Below, in pieces: positions 26,770 to 37,355 of a stretch of DNA of 64,000 nucleotides (position 1 is the stretch's first letter; every line of letters starts with the position of its first letter). The notes under the pieces are model-generated. The model saw only the letters and a program-made list of their open reading frames with translations, was not told where the DNA came from and did no database searches. Origin of the DNA: Mycobacterium sp. SM1 (GTDB lineage: Bacteria > Actinomycetota > Actinomycetes > Mycobacteriales > Mycobacteriaceae); the NCBI RefSeq assembly GCF_018361265.1, contig NZ_JAFLNH010000002.1, forward strand, positions 558,001 through 622,000, in the 5' to 3' direction. A program made the translations under genes and the position numbers.

Positions 26770-28932
26770 ATGGACGTCATGCCGGTGACCGCAAGCCCGT
26801 TGCTGGCCGGCTTGGACGACGAGCAGCTCGAAGCGGTGCTGGCGCCCCGAGGGCCGGTCTGCGTGTTGGCCGGTGCCGGAACGGGCAAGACCCGCACCAT
26901 TACCCGTCGGATCGCCCAGCTGGTCGCCGGCGGCCACGTCGCCGCCCACCAGGTGCTCGCGGTGACGTTCACCCAGCGCGCGGCCGGTGAGATGCGCCTT
27001 CGGCTGCGCTCGCTGGAGGCCGCTGTGGCGCGCAGCTGTGGCCTGGGCGCGGTGCAGGCTCTGACGTTTCACGCGGCCGCGCACCGTCAGCTGCGCTACT
27101 TCTGGCCGCGGGTGGTCGGAGCTACCCGTTGGCAACTACTGGATAGCAAATTCGCTCTCGTCGCTCGGGCCGCAAACCGTGCGGGGCTACGTGTGGGCAC
27201 CGACGTCATCCGGGATGTGGCCGGGGAAATCGAGTGGGCCAAGGCGTCCCTGATCGGCCCCGAGCAGTACGGGCCCGCCGCGGCGGCCGCGGGCCGCGAG
27301 ACGCCGTTGGACGCCGCGCAGGTCGGCGATGTCTACGCGGCGTATGAAACGTTGAAGACCCGCGGTGACGGGGTCGTGCTGCTGGACTTCGACGACTTGC
27401 TGGTGCATATCGCGGCCGCCCTCGAAAACGACCCGGGTGTCGCTCAGGAGTTCCGTGATCGGTATCGCTGCTTCGTCGTCGACGAGTACCAAGACATCAC
27501 CCCGCTGCAGCAGCGGGTTCTGTTGGCTTGGCTGGGCGAGCGCGATGACCTCACCGTCGTCGGCGATGCCAACCAGACCATCTACTCATTCGCCGGGGCG
27601 TCGCCACGGTTCCTGCTTGACTTCAGCCGGCGGTTCCCCGACGCCACGGTCGTGCGGCTCGAGCGGGACTATCGCTCCACTCCGCAGGTGGTGGCGCTGG
27701 CGAACCGGGTGGTCGCCGCCGCCCGGGGCCGGATGGCGGGCGGCACGCTTCAGCTATCCGGTCAGCGTGGTGGGGGTCCGCCGCCGTGCTTTCGCGAGTA
27801 TCCCGACGAGGTCGCCGAGGCCGTCGCGGTGGCCGCTTCGATCTCGGCGCTCATCGAAGCGGGGACCCCGCCGGCAGAGATCGCGGTGCTCTACCGCATC
27901 AATGCCCAATCCGGGGTCTACGAGGAGGCGCTGACCGAGGCGGGTATCGCCTACCAGGTCCGTGGCGGGGAGGGGTTTTTCAGCCGTCAGGAGATCCGGC
28001 AGGCGCTGCTGGCTTTGCACCGCGCGTCGCAACGCGGCGGCGAGCATGGCATCGACGGTGACCTGCCCGCCGTGGTGCGCCGGACGCTCGAGCCACTGGG
28101 GCTGACGGCGCAGCAGCCCGCCGGCGTCCGGGCCCGGGAGCGCTGGGAGGCGCTGGCCGCGCTGGCGGAGCTGGTCGACGACGAGGTCGCTGAGCACCCG
28201 CAGCTGGATCTGCCAGGGCTGGTGGCCGAACTGCGGGCCCGCGCCGGCGCACCGCACCCACCGGTGGTGCAGGGTGTCACGCTGGCTTCCCTGCACGCAG
28301 CCAAAGGGCTCGAGTGGGACGCGGTGTTTTTGGTCGGATTGGCCGACGGCACACTGCCGATCTCGCATGCGCTGGCGCACGGCGCCGCCAGCGACGCCGT
28401 GGAGGAAGAGCGCCGGCTGCTCTACGTCGGGATCACCCGGGCGCGCGTGCATTTGGCGCTCAGCTGGGCGCTGTCACGGACCCCGGGTGGCCGGCAGACC
28501 CGCAAGCCGTCACGGTTCCTCAATGGCATCGCCCCGCAGACAGCCGCTGATCGGACGGCGCCCCGGCCACGCCGGGGCCGAGGCGCCGGGTCACGCTGCC
28601 GGATCTGTAACACGACGCTGAACACGCCGGCCGCCATCCTGCTCCAGCGTTGTGAGACCTGTGCCGCCGATATCGATGACACGTTGCTGCGGCGGCTTAA
28701 GGAGTGGCGGCTGCGCACGGCGAAGCAGCAGAGCGTGCCGGCCTTTGCCGTTTTCACCGATAACACGCTGACTGCGCTCGCCGAGCTGCGGCCTCTCGAC
28801 GAGGCCGCCCTGCTCGCCGTGCCGGGCATCGGCGCGCACAAGCTGCAACGGTACGGGCCCGCGGTGCTGCGACTCATCCAGGACCACTGCCGCTCCGCGG
28901 CGGCACGCAAACCTCGGCCGTACCCCGAGTAA
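26770..28932 (+). CDS. uvrD2: ATP-dependent DNA helicase UvrD2
   Basis: A superfamily 1 helicase of 720 residues. Motifs: [16 protein letters not shown] (Walker A), [51 protein letters not shown] and [17 protein letters not shown]. After the motor come a tetracysteine linker (CRICNTTLN, then CETCAADI) and an HRDC domain ([20 protein letters not shown]), the layout specific to mycobacterial UvrD2. The cysteine module is needed for unwinding in the characterised enzyme. The start is ATG 26770 or ATG 26779. In M. tuberculosis whiB7 follows; here only 56 bases separate the stop from the convergent ABC1 gene. Confidence 0.93.
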   Translation: MDVMPVTASPLLAGLDDEQLEAVLAPRGPVCVLAGAGTGKTRTITRRIAQLVAGGHVAAHQVLAVTFTQRAAGEMRLRLRSLEAAVARSCGLGAVQALTFHAAAHRQLRYFWPRVVGATRWQLLDSKFALVARAANRAGLRVGTDVIRDVAGEIEWAKASLIGPEQYGPAAAAAGRETPLDAAQVGDVYAAYETLKTRGDGVVLLDFDDLLVHIAAALENDPGVAQEFRDRYRCFVVDEYQDITPLQQRVLLAWLGERDDLTVVGDANQTIYSFAGASPRFLLDFSRRFPDATVVRLERDYRSTPQVVALANRVVAAARGRMAGGTLQLSGQRGGGPPPCFREYPDEVAEAVAVAASISALIEAGTPPAEIAVLYRINAQSGVYEEALTEAGIAYQVRGGEGFFSRQEIRQALLALHRASQRGGEHGIDGDLPAVVRRTLEPLGLTAQQPAGVRARERWEALAALAELVDDEVAEHPQLDLPGLVAELRARAGAPHPPVVQGVTLASLHAAKGLEWDAVFLVGLADGTLPISHALAHGAASDAVEEERRLLYVGITRARVHLALSWALSRTPGGRQTRKPSRFLNGIAPQTAADRTAPRPRRGRGAGSRCRICNTTLNTPAAILLQRCETCAADIDDTLLRRLKEWRLRTAKQQSVPAFAVFTDNTLTALAELRPLDEAALLAVPGIGAHKLQRYGPAVLRLIQDHCRSAAARKPRPYPE

Positions 28933-28988
28933 CCGGTGCGCGCTCTGACCTGGGGGTCACGCTGTCGAACGCCGATTCCGAGGGCCGT

Positions 28989-30335
28989 TCAGACGACAAC
29001 GGCGTCAGGCTCGGCGAAACCCGGGACCAGCTCCTCCGACAGCGCTTTGATCGGCACATGCGCGTCTAGCTGGCAGAGAATCGCTCCGACCGACGCGATC
29101 ACCCGCAGCGGGATCGCCAGCTTGGCCGGCAGGTCCAGCCGCCGCGCCGTCCGGATCTGCGCTACCGACCGGTCGATGTGGCGGGTGGCGATCCGCTGGA
29201 GCCATTTGCGGGTGTAGTGAAAAACCTCTACCTCGATCGGCTCGACATACTGGCGCAGCATCTCATCGATCTCGCGCACCGAGACGTGCTGACCCTTTTG
29301 GATGAAGCCGGCTTTTTCCATCGTCGGCAGCAGCAGATCGTAGTTTTTGTCCCGGGCCAACCGGATTGTCATCCCCAGCTCCACCGGGAAACCGCCGGGC
29401 AACGGCGCGACCGCCCCGAAGTCGATAACCCCCATCCGGCCGTCGGGCATGAGCATGAAATTGCCGGGGTGCGCGTCGCCGTGCATCATTTCCAGCCGGC
29501 GCGGCGCGTCGAAGGTGAGCTCGGCCAGCCGCGTGCCCATAAGGTCGCGCTGTTCGGTGGTCCCGTTGCGGATTATCTCCGACATCGGCACACCCTCGAT
29601 CCACTCCTGGATGACGACTTTTGGGGCACTCGCCACGACGTGGGGGACGAGGAAGTGCGGGTGGTTGTCATACGCCTTGGCGAAGGCGCGCTGGTTGTCG
29701 GCCTCGAGCCGGTAGTCGAGCTCCATCTCGGTGCGTTCGATCAGCTCATCGACCACGCCCTGCACGTCGGCGCCCGGCACCAGCTGCTTGAGGACACCGA
29801 CCATGCGTTGCATCGTTTTCAGGTCCGCGCGCAGCGCCTCGTCGGCGCCCGGGTACTGAATTTTGACGGCCACCTCACGACCGTTCGACCACACCGCTTT
29901 GTGCACCTGCCCAATGCTGGCCGAGGCCATCGGGGTGTCGTCGAACGAGCTGAGCCGGTCCCGCCATCGGGTGCCCAGCTGGGCGTCAAGCACCCGGTGC
30001 ACCTTGTTCGCGGGCAGCGGCGGGGCGTCCTTTTGCAGCTTGGTGAGCGCTTCCCGGTAGGGCTGGCCGTATTCTTCGGGGATGGCCGCTTCCACCACCG
30101 AGAGCGCCTGCCCGACCTTCATCGCGCCGCCCTTGAGCTCACCGAGCACGGTAAAGAGCTGCTCAGCCGCTTTCTGCGTGAGCTCGGCGGTAACCTCATC
30201 CTTCGATTTGCCGGTGAGTCGTTTGCCAAACCCGAGCGCCGCCCGGCCCGCGATGCCGACCGGCAGGCTGGCGAGCTTCGCGTTACGAGCCGCGCGCCCG
30301 CGTTTGATGTCTGTCACGTACCCATCATCCATCAC
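28989..30335 (-). CDS. ABC1/UbiB-family atypical kinase (Rv3197-like)
   Basis: A 448-residue ABC1 protein. The family KxGQ motif is GGAMKVGQALS (about residue 73), the lysine of the kinase fold is in VAVKIQYPGADEA, the catalytic-loop segment is HGDAHPGNFML, and the metal site is VIDFGAVAPL. ABC1 proteins are unorthodox ATPases often tied to quinone metabolism. The M. tuberculosis homologue Rv3197 has been reported to bind ATP and to affect macrolide tolerance under WhiB7 control. Here whiB7 is not adjacent. The start could be either of two consecutive ATG codons (30335 or 30332). Confidence 0.88.
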   Translation of the reverse strand: MMDDGYVTDIKRGRAARNAKLASLPVGIAGRAALGFGKRLTGKSKDEVTAELTQKAAEQLFTVLGELKGGAMKVGQALSVVEAAIPEEYGQPYREALTKLQKDAPPLPANKVHRVLDAQLGTRWRDRLSSFDDTPMASASIGQVHKAVWSNGREVAVKIQYPGADEALRADLKTMQRMVGVLKQLVPGADVQGVVDELIERTEMELDYRLEADNQRAFAKAYDNHPHFLVPHVVASAPKVVIQEWIEGVPMSEIIRNGTTEQRDLMGTRLAELTFDAPRRLEMMHGDAHPGNFMLMPDGRMGVIDFGAVAPLPGGFPVELGMTIRLARDKNYDLLLPTMEKAGFIQKGQHVSVREIDEMLRQYVEPIEVEVFHYTRKWLQRIATRHIDRSVAQIRTARRLDLPAKLAIPLRVIASVGAILCQLDAHVPIKALSEELVPGFAEPDAVVV

Positions 30336-30375
30336 GGGTGGGGCGCCGGTCGCATCAATCTGGCAACAGGTGATG

Positions 30376-31269
30376 TCAACAGCAGCACAGCGGGTGCCGG
30401 GTCCATTGCCGGGCGCGGATCGAGCCGGCGTGGAGGTTGAACTCCAGCGTGGCGTTCAACGCCGCCGGCGGCCCGGGATCGGGCGTCGTTGCCAGTCCCC
30501 GCACCACCCCGATCACCCGGTTGATTTGGCTCAGCGCCAGCGCCGCGGTCCCCAGCAGGGTGGCGCGATCGGCCGTGCCGACCATGTCTCGCAGCTGGGC
30601 GGCGACGGCCGGCCACGCCGCATCGCGGTCGCGGCGGTGCAAATCCGTACAGCCCAGGCAACTCGTCACCCCCGGGATGACCAGCGGCCCCACCAGCCCG
30701 GTTCCGTCACGCACCCGTACCGGGAGATGCGGAATCCCCGCCCTGTGCAGATCGCGGACCATTCGCGGGTCGGCGACCAGGTAATCCGACAGCACCACCA
30801 AATCCGTTGCGGCCGCGGACGCCACGGCATGGGGCTGGTAGCTTTGGCCGATCCGGGCTCCCGAGCAGCGCAGTGCCTGCACCAGCAGCTCCGCCAGCGG
30901 CCCGCGGCCGTGCACCCGGATCGCCGCCGACCGTCCGTGGCACCGCCGGGGCGCGCTGGTCACAACACCGGCATCGATAAGTTGCGCGAGCAGGCCGGCC
31001 AACGCTTCATCGCCGCTATCGTCGATCAACCCGTGATGCGCAGCCCGGCGCGCCAGCTCGGTAATCGACGCCGGTGTTCGCATGGAGCGCAACAGGGTGG
31101 CCAACGCACCCGGCGTCAGCCCGGAAGGCGGATAGATCAGCACGGCCCGGCGGGGATCCCAGCCCACTTGCACGGCACCGTTGGGGCGAAGCACCACCGG
31201 CATGGCGGGGTCTAGCGTGTACACACAACCGGTCGGCGGCATGTGGGCACTGTGCCACCCCGGGCGCAC
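30376..31269 (-). CDS. Orphan ThiF-related TOMM cyclodehydratase-like protein (Rv3196-like)
   Basis: A 297-residue protein resembling the leader-binding/ThiF-like partner of azoline-forming (TOMM) cyclodehydratases. An N-terminal wing-like part (VQVGWDPRRAVLIYPPSG) is followed by a Rossmann-type region (AIRVHGRGPLAELLVQAL, DLVVLSDYLVADPRMV), a C-x-x-C (SCLGCTDLHRRD), and a final cysteine-rich end (RHPLCCC), as in that family. No YcaO protein or precursor peptide gene is visible nearby, so its substrate is unknown. The start is GTG 31269 or ATG 31242 (MPPTGCVYTLD). It is 40 bases upstream of the ABC1 gene in the same direction. Confidence 0.7.
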   Translation of the reverse strand: MRPGWHSAHMPPTGCVYTLDPAMPVVLRPNGAVQVGWDPRRAVLIYPPSGLTPGALATLLRSMRTPASITELARRAAHHGLIDDSGDEALAGLLAQLIDAGVVTSAPRRCHGRSAAIRVHGRGPLAELLVQALRCSGARIGQSYQPHAVASAAATDLVVLSDYLVADPRMVRDLHRAGIPHLPVRVRDGTGLVGPLVIPGVTSCLGCTDLHRRDRDAAWPAVAAQLRDMVGTADRATLLGTAALALSQINRVIGVVRGLATTPDPGPPAALNATLEFNLHAGSIRARQWTRHPLCCC

Positions 31270-31319
31270 CGGCCGCTTTGGTTATCCACAGCGTTGGGCT
31301 AAGCCCGTCCATGAGGCGG

Positions 31320-31476
31320 TCTACGGTTATCTAATACCTCGATCGAATACCCTAGACCTAATTCCCGGTAAAATACCCAAGGAAATAATAGGGAAATAAT
31401 AGGAAAAGAATAGCCAAATAGCTAGAGAAATACCTAGAATAACACCGAGGACGATATCTAGACGGATATCGGATAT
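31320..31476. other. AT-rich, CTAG-rich intergenic segment
   Basis: A strikingly AT-rich stretch in a GC-rich chromosome, between the DUF2342 gene and the ThiF-like gene. It holds an 11-base tandem repeat (GAAATAATAGG twice, then a diverged third copy, about 31388-31420), the repeated GATATCTAG element (two copies about 31453-31479), and five CTAG tetramers within about 130 bases. Every frame is stop-rich, so it is not coding. It probably carries the promoter of the ThiF-like gene. Confidence 0.7.
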
Positions 31477-32883
31477 CTAGGTGTCCCCGGAATCCGCGTC
31501 ATCGGCGGAACCGCCCTGGATGTCAGAGCCCTTGTCCAATTCGGCGTCCAATTCGGCGCCGCTTTCAAATTCTGCGCTCTTTTCGAATTCGGCGAGGGCC
31601 TCGTCGATACCGCTGGTGTCACCGCCGATGACCCGGTCGATAAAGGCGGCCGGCTCGTCGAGATCCTCCGACTCGGGCAGCAGATCCGGATGCTGCCAGA
31701 CGGCGTCCCGCGCATCCACGCCGACAGCCTGCGTCAGGCGGTCCCACAGCGCCGCGGCTTCGCCCAATTTGCGGGGGCGCAGCTCCAGCCCGACCAGCGT
31801 GGCGAATGTCTGCTCGGCCGGACCGCCGGTGGCCCGGCGCCGACGCAGCGTCTCGGCCAGCGCGGCGGCACTGGGAATCCGGTCGTCCAGGGCCGCAGCC
31901 ACCACGGTTCGCACCCAGCCCTCGATCAGGGCCAGCAGCGTCTCTAGCCGCTCAAGTGCCTGCATCTGTTCCGGTGTCGCCTGGGGCTCGAACACCCCTT
32001 GGCTCAGCAGTTGCTCCACGGCGGTGGGGTCGGTCAGCGACGCCGGGTTGAAATCGCGCGCCAGATCCTCGATACCGGCCATATCGATCTTCATGCCTCG
32101 GGCGTAGGCCTCGATCGCGCCCAGCAGCTGGCTGGATAGCCAGGGTACGTGACTAAACAGCCGGTGATGCGCGGCCTCCCGGGCGGCCAGAAATGTCAGG
32201 ATCTCACCGCGCGGCTGCTGCAGACCGGCGGCGAACGATTCGATGGCCTCGGGCAGCAGCGCGGCCACCCCCCTGGGCCCCAGGGGCAGACCGATGTCGG
32301 TCGAGGTGAGCACTTCGCGAGACAGCCGCGCTAGGGCCTGGCCGAGCTGCGAACCGAATGCCACGCCCCCCATCTGCGACATCATTGCCACCAACGGGCC
32401 GGCCATATTCTTGGCCTCCTCGGGCAGCGCTGCCGCCCAGACCGTGGCGATCTGGTTAGCCATCGGATCGCATAGCCGTTTCCATGTCGCCAAGGTGTTG
32501 TCAACCCAATCGGTGGGGGTCCAGGCGACCGCTTTGGTGGTGCCCGCGGGCAGCGAGGTCACCCCGTCCAGCCAGGTCTCGGCAAGGTGCACCGCGTCGG
32601 CGACCGCCGAGTTGGTTGCCGCGGAGATCGGCGCGACAAACCCGATCGAACTCGACGCCACCTGCCGGGCCAACTCGTAGTTGACGGGGCCGGAGGACTT
32701 GCCGGCCACCACGGTGCTGGCACCGCTGAACATCTGACCCAGGCGGGTGAAGATCTGGCCCAGGTCGGCCATGTTGAAATCGCCGCCGAGACCGAACGGC
32801 CCGGACGAGCCCGGGTCGTTGTTTCCGGGTTTGTCGCGCTCGGGGTCATCCCCAGCGGAGAAGCCGAAAGGCAGATCAGCCAT
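31477..32883 (-). CDS. DUF2342 putative zinc-dependent metalloprotease (Rv3195-like)
   Basis: A 468-residue protein of the actinobacterial DUF2342 family, often annotated zinc-dependent hydrolase. After a Gly/Pro-rich N-terminus come helical segments (PVNYELARQVASSSIGFVAP, MMSQMGGVAFGSQLGQALARL) and the signature REAAHHRLFSHVPWL, which replaces a true HExxH. An acidic C-terminal tail (DEALAEFEKSAEFESGAELD, then aspartates) is repetitive. Peptidase activity is unproven. ATG 32883 (MADLPFGFSAGDD) fits the family start better than the upstream GTG. It is divergent from the PDZ protease gene across 32884-33066. Confidence 0.82.
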   Translation of the reverse strand: MADLPFGFSAGDDPERDKPGNNDPGSSGPFGLGGDFNMADLGQIFTRLGQMFSGASTVVAGKSSGPVNYELARQVASSSIGFVAPISAATNSAVADAVHLAETWLDGVTSLPAGTTKAVAWTPTDWVDNTLATWKRLCDPMANQIATVWAAALPEEAKNMAGPLVAMMSQMGGVAFGSQLGQALARLSREVLTSTDIGLPLGPRGVAALLPEAIESFAAGLQQPRGEILTFLAAREAAHHRLFSHVPWLSSQLLGAIEAYARGMKIDMAGIEDLARDFNPASLTDPTAVEQLLSQGVFEPQATPEQMQALERLETLLALIEGWVRTVVAAALDDRIPSAAALAETLRRRRATGGPAEQTFATLVGLELRPRKLGEAAALWDRLTQAVGVDARDAVWQHPDLLPESEDLDEPAAFIDRVIGGDTSGIDEALAEFEKSAEFESGAELDAELDKGSDIQGGSADDADSGDT

Positions 32884-33066
32884 ACCATTAACGGTACTCA
32901 CCACGAAGGCAGAACGCGCTATCCACGTTCACGCCGTCAGTGAACCGTTTCCCTGGGCATTTGCCTGGGCATGATGTGCGGACACCTGCGGGATACATAC
33001 TCGGTGTGCTGGGCCACCGCGGGCGAAGCGGCCGGGCAGCCCCGCCGCCCGTCTAATGTTGGCGGC

Positions 33067-34089
33067 GTGAACAGGCGGATTCTGACGTTGACGGTGGCTT
33101 TGGTGCCGATCGTGCTCTTCGGGGTGCTGTTCGCGGTGGTGACCGTGCCGTTCGTGTCGTTGGGCCCCGGGCCGACGTTCGACACCCTTGGCACGGTGGA
33201 CGGCAAGCAGGTCGTCGACATCAAGGGTGTCCAGACGCATCCGACGTCGGGCCAGCTGGACATGACGACGGTGTCGCAGCGCGACGGCCTGACCCTCGGC
33301 GAGGCCCTCACCTTGTGGCTGTCGGGGAACGAACAGTTAATACCGCGCGACCTGGTGTATCCGCCCGGACAGTCACGGGAAGAGGTCGACAAGGCCAACA
33401 ACGCCGAATTCAAGCAGTCCGAAAACAACGCCGAGTACGCCGCGCTGGGCTACCTCAAATACCCCAAGGCCGTTACCGTGGCGGCGGTCAACAATCCCGG
33501 GCCGTCGGCGGGCAAGCTGCAGGCCGGTGACGCCGTGGACGCGGTCAACGGCACCCCGGTCGCCACCGTAGAGCAGTTCACGTCGCTGCTGAAGAACACC
33601 AGACCGGGCCAGCCGGTGGCGATCGCCTACCGCCGCAAGAACGCTCCACCGGGTGTTGCACGGATCACGCTGGGCGCCAACAAGGATCGCAATTATGGTT
33701 TTCTCGGTATCGCGGTGCTGGATGCGCCCTGGGCGCCGTTCGTCATCGACTTTAATCTCGCCAACGTCGGTGGGCCCTCCGCCGGGTTGATGTTCAGCCT
33801 GGCGGTCGTCGACAAACTCACCACCGGTGACTTGGCCGGGTCGAAGGTCGTCGCGGGCACCGGAACGATCAGCGCCGACGGCAAAGTGGGCCCGATTGGC
33901 GGCGTGGTGCACAAGATGGTCGCCGCCCGCGCGGCCGGGGCCACGGTGTTCCTCGTCCCCTCCAAAAACTGCTATGAGGCCAACGCCGACAAGCTACCGG
34001 GCCTGCAATTGGTCAAGGTCGACAGCCTCGGTCAGGCGGTGGCCGCGCTGCACACCGTGACCTCGGGTGGCCGCCCCCCGAGCTGCTAG
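33067..34089 (+). CDS. Membrane-anchored PDZ and Lon-type serine protease (Rv3194c-like)
   Basis: A 340-residue protein with one N-terminal membrane segment (residues 4-25, LTLTVALVPIVLFGVLFAVV), a PDZ domain at about 125-205 (GKLQAGDAVDAVNGTPV), and a C-terminal Lon proteolytic domain. The Ser-Lys dyad is visible: serine in VGGPSAGLMFSLA and lysine in GGVVHKMVAARAAGA. It should act outside the membrane on envelope proteins. GTG 33067 gives the same length as Rv3194c. The UPF0182 gene follows. Confidence 0.9.
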   Translation: MNRRILTLTVALVPIVLFGVLFAVVTVPFVSLGPGPTFDTLGTVDGKQVVDIKGVQTHPTSGQLDMTTVSQRDGLTLGEALTLWLSGNEQLIPRDLVYPPGQSREEVDKANNAEFKQSENNAEYAALGYLKYPKAVTVAAVNNPGPSAGKLQAGDAVDAVNGTPVATVEQFTSLLKNTRPGQPVAIAYRRKNAPPGVARITLGANKDRNYGFLGIAVLDAPWAPFVIDFNLANVGGPSAGLMFSLAVVDKLTTGDLAGSKVVAGTGTISADGKVGPIGGVVHKMVAARAAGATVFLVPSKNCYEANADKLPGLQLVKVDSLGQAVAALHTVTSGGRPPSC

Positions 34090-34241
34090 ACGTTGCTAGA
34101 CCGCGGCGCCCACCGGAAACGATGCAGGCCGCAGACGTGGCCATGGGATGCGTACAGTGGTGACCGTCGACAACAGAGGTCCCGGAAACGTCCGAAAGAT
34201 CGCCGACGGCACTATCCACCTTGAGGCAGGGAGTGTAGCCA

Positions 34242-37220
34242 GTGGGCATGCGGCCCGTCGCCAGGATGCCGAAGCTGACCCGGCGCAGCCGGATTCTTGT
34301 CGTTATTGCGCTGGCGGTGCTGGCGCTGTTGCTCGCAGGCCCACGACTGATCGACGGTTACGTCGACTGGCTGTGGTTTGGTGAACTCGGCTACCGCCCG
34401 GTGTTCATCACCGTTCTGGTTACCCGCCTGGTGGTGTTTCTGGTAGCCGGATTAGCGGTCGGCGGGATCGTCTTCGGCGGGTTGGCATTGGCCTATCACA
34501 CCCGCCCGGTGTTCGTCCCCGGCAACGGCAACGATCCGGTGGCGCAGTACCGGGCCGTCGTGATGTCGCGGCTGCGGCTGGTGGGGTTCGGGATACCGGC
34601 GGTGATCGCTCTGCTGGCCGGTATCATCGCCCAGACCTACTGGGTGCGCATCCAGCTTTTCTTGCACGGCGGTGACTTTAAAATACGCGACCCGCAGTTC
34701 GGCAAGGATCTTGGCTTTTACGCATTCGATCTGCCATTCTATCGCCTGGCGCTCAGTTATTTATTCGTGGCACTGTTTCTGGCGCTGGTCGCCAATCTGC
34801 TGGCCCACTACGTCTTCGGCGGAATCCGGCTGTCCGGGCGCACCGGCGTGCTGACCCGCCCGGCACGCATCCAGCTGATGAGCCTGCTCGGCGCGCTGGT
34901 GCTGCTCAAGGCGGTTGCTTACTGGCTGGACCGCTACGAGCTGCTGTCGCACTCCCGCGGTGGTAAGCCCTTCACCGGGGCCGGCTATACCGACATCAAC
35001 GCGGTACTGCCCGCCAAGCTGATCATGGTGGCGATCGCGCTGATCTGCGCGGTCGCGGTATTCTCCGCGATCGCATTGTGGGACTTGAGGATTCCCGCTA
35101 TCGGGCTGGTTCTGTTATTGCTGTCATCGTTGATCGTCGGTGCCGTCTGGCCGTTGATCGTGGAGCAGATCAGCGTCAAACCCAATGCCGCGCAGAAGGA
35201 AAGCGAATACATCAGCCGAAGTATCACCGCTACACGTCAGGCCTACGGGCTGACCTCCGACGTGGTGAGTTACCGCAATTACAGTGGCGACGCGCCGGCA
35301 ACCGCGCAGCAGGTCGCCGCCGACCGTGCCACCACCTCCAACATCCGGCTGCTCGACCCGACCATCGTCAGCCCGGCATTCACCCAGTTCGAGCAGGGCA
35401 AAAACTTCTACTACTTCCCCGACCAGCTCTCCATCGACCGGTACCGCGACCGCGACGGTCACCTGCGCGACTACGTCGTCGCCGCCCGTGAGCTCAACCC
35501 CGACCGGCTGATCGACAACCAGCGTGACTGGATCAACCGCCACACCGTCTACACCCACGGCAACGGGTTCATTGCGTCACCGGCGAACACCGTGCGGGGC
35601 ATCGCCAATGACCCGAATCAGAACGGCGGCTACCCCGAGTTTTTGGTCAACGTGGTCGGCGCCAATGGGAGCGTGATCTCCGATGGTCCGGCGCGTCTGG
35701 ACCAGCCGCGCATCTACTTCGGGCCGGTTATCTCCAACACCCCTGCGGATTACGCGATCGTCGGGAAAAACGGCCCCGACCGCGAATACGACTACGAAAC
35801 CAACACCGAAACCAAGAACTACACCTATGCCGGAACGGGCGGGGTCCCGATCGGGGATTGGTTGTCGCGCAGCGTGTTCGCCGCCAAGTTCGCCGAGCGC
35901 AACTTCTTGTTCTCCAACGTGATCGGAGCCAACAGCAAGATCTTGTTCAACCGTGACCCGGCGCGGCGGGTGCAGGCGGTGGCGCCGTGGCTGACCACCG
36001 ACAGCAGGGTATATCCCGCGGTTGTCAACAAGCGGCTGGTGTGGATCATCGACGGCTACACAACACTCGACAATTACCCCTACTCCGAACTCACCTCGCT
36101 GTCGTTGGCCACCGCCGACTCCAATGAGGTGGCGTTCAACCAGTTGGCGCCCAACAAGCAGGTCTCCTACATCCGCAACTCGGTGAAGGCCACCGTCGAC
36201 GCCTACGACGGCACCGTCACGCTGTATCAGCAGGATGAAAACGACCCGGTGCTGAAGGCGTGGATGAAAGTGTTTCCCGGGACGGTCAAGCCTAAAAGCG
36301 CGATCACGCCCGACCTCGCCGACCATCTGCGCTATCCCGAAGACCTGTTCAAGGTGCAGCGGATGCTGCTGGCCAAATACCACGTGAACGACCCCGTGAC
36401 CTTTTTCTCCACGTCGGATTTCTGGGATGTTCCCCTAGATCCCAACCCGACCGCCAGCAGCTACCAGCCGCCGTACTACATCGTCGCGAAAAACCTTGCC
36501 AAAGACGATGATTCGGCGTCATACCAGCTGACCAGCGCGATGAACAGGTTCAAGCGCGACTACTTGGCCGCCTATATCAGTGCCAGCTCCGATCCCGACA
36601 CCTACGGCAAGATCACCGTGTTGACCATCCCGGGTCAGGTGAACGGGCCGAAACTGGCCAACAACGCGATCACCACCGACACCGCGGTTTCGCAGGATCT
36701 GGGGGTGATCGGGCGCGACAACCAGAACCGGATCCGGTGGGGCAACCTGCTCACGCTGCCGGTGGCCCACGGCGGGCTGCTCTACGTGGAACCCGTCTAC
36801 GCGTCCCCGGGCGCCAGCGACGCCGCGTCGTCTTACCCGCGCCTGATTCGGGTCGCGATGATGTACAACGACAAGGTCGGCTACGGCCCGACGGTCAGCG
36901 ACGCGCTCACCGGATTGTTCGGGCCCGGTGCCGGTGCCACCGCCGCGGGTATCGCGCCCACCGACGCCGGGGCGCCCCCGAACCGGCCGTCGGGTGCTCC
37001 GCCCCCAGCCGCCTCACCGGGCTCAAAGCCCCCGGCCGTGGTGGGGCCCTCGCCCAACGGGGAGGTTGCGCTGTCTGCGGCCAAGGCCGCCGCGCTCAAG
37101 GAAATCCAGGCGGCGATCGGCGCGGCGCGCGATGCCCAAAGGAAGGGCGACTTTGCCGCCTACGGGGCCGCCCTGCAGCGCCTGGACGACGCCATCAACA
37201 AGTTCAACAGCGCCAAATAG
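34242..37220 (+). CDS. UPF0182 family large membrane protein (Rv3193c-like)
   Basis: A 992-residue membrane protein. The first third has about seven hydrophobic helices (for example [40 protein letters not shown]), and the remainder is a large soluble domain likely outside the membrane ([35 protein letters not shown]). Near residue 900-945 there is a Pro/Ala/Gly-rich linker, then a short helical tail ([20 protein letters not shown]). The length matches Rv3193c exactly. The function is unknown. GTG 34242 or ATG 34248 may start it. A tRNA gene lies 61 bases after the stop. Confidence 0.92.
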   Translation: MGMRPVARMPKLTRRSRILVVIALAVLALLLAGPRLIDGYVDWLWFGELGYRPVFITVLVTRLVVFLVAGLAVGGIVFGGLALAYHTRPVFVPGNGNDPVAQYRAVVMSRLRLVGFGIPAVIALLAGIIAQTYWVRIQLFLHGGDFKIRDPQFGKDLGFYAFDLPFYRLALSYLFVALFLALVANLLAHYVFGGIRLSGRTGVLTRPARIQLMSLLGALVLLKAVAYWLDRYELLSHSRGGKPFTGAGYTDINAVLPAKLIMVAIALICAVAVFSAIALWDLRIPAIGLVLLLLSSLIVGAVWPLIVEQISVKPNAAQKESEYISRSITATRQAYGLTSDVVSYRNYSGDAPATAQQVAADRATTSNIRLLDPTIVSPAFTQFEQGKNFYYFPDQLSIDRYRDRDGHLRDYVVAARELNPDRLIDNQRDWINRHTVYTHGNGFIASPANTVRGIANDPNQNGGYPEFLVNVVGANGSVISDGPARLDQPRIYFGPVISNTPADYAIVGKNGPDREYDYETNTETKNYTYAGTGGVPIGDWLSRSVFAAKFAERNFLFSNVIGANSKILFNRDPARRVQAVAPWLTTDSRVYPAVVNKRLVWIIDGYTTLDNYPYSELTSLSLATADSNEVAFNQLAPNKQVSYIRNSVKATVDAYDGTVTLYQQDENDPVLKAWMKVFPGTVKPKSAITPDLADHLRYPEDLFKVQRMLLAKYHVNDPVTFFSTSDFWDVPLDPNPTASSYQPPYYIVAKNLAKDDDSASYQLTSAMNRFKRDYLAAYISASSDPDTYGKITVLTIPGQVNGPKLANNAITTDTAVSQDLGVIGRDNQNRIRWGNLLTLPVAHGGLLYVEPVYASPGASDAASSYPRLIRVAMMYNDKVGYGPTVSDALTGLFGPGAGATAAGIAPTDAGAPPNRPSGAPPPAASPGSKPPAVVGPSPNGEVALSAAKAAALKEIQAAIGAARDAQRKGDFAAYGAALQRLDDAINKFNSAK

Positions 37221-37281
37221 CTCGGGCCATGCGGGTGATTTGGCGGCCCCGCCCAGCGTTCGGTAACCTGGTGTTTACCGT

Positions 37282-37355
37282 CGCGGGGTGGAGCAGCTCG
37301 GTAGCTCGCTGGGCTCATAACCCAGAGGTCACAGGTTCGAATCCTGTCCCCGCTA
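37282..37355 (+). tRNA. Initiator tRNA-fMet (CAU)
   Basis: A 74-base cloverleaf without an encoded CCA. The acceptor pairs GCGGGG with CCCCGC after an unpaired first base (C1 against U72), an initiator hallmark. The anticodon stem carries GGG/CCC pairs around CTCATAA, giving anticodon CAU. The T arm is ACAGG-TTCGAAT-CCTGT. These features distinguish it from elongator tRNA-Met. Confidence 0.95.

Noticed and set aside
28936-29217. ORF after uvrD2 as a possible whiB7
   Set aside because: It has no WhiB cysteine pattern, GVWGG or AT-hook, and lies mainly inside the antisense of the ABC1 gene.
29178-30440. 420-codon plus-strand ORF over the ABC1 gene
   Set aside because: Antisense shadow; the minus-strand product carries all ABC1 motifs.
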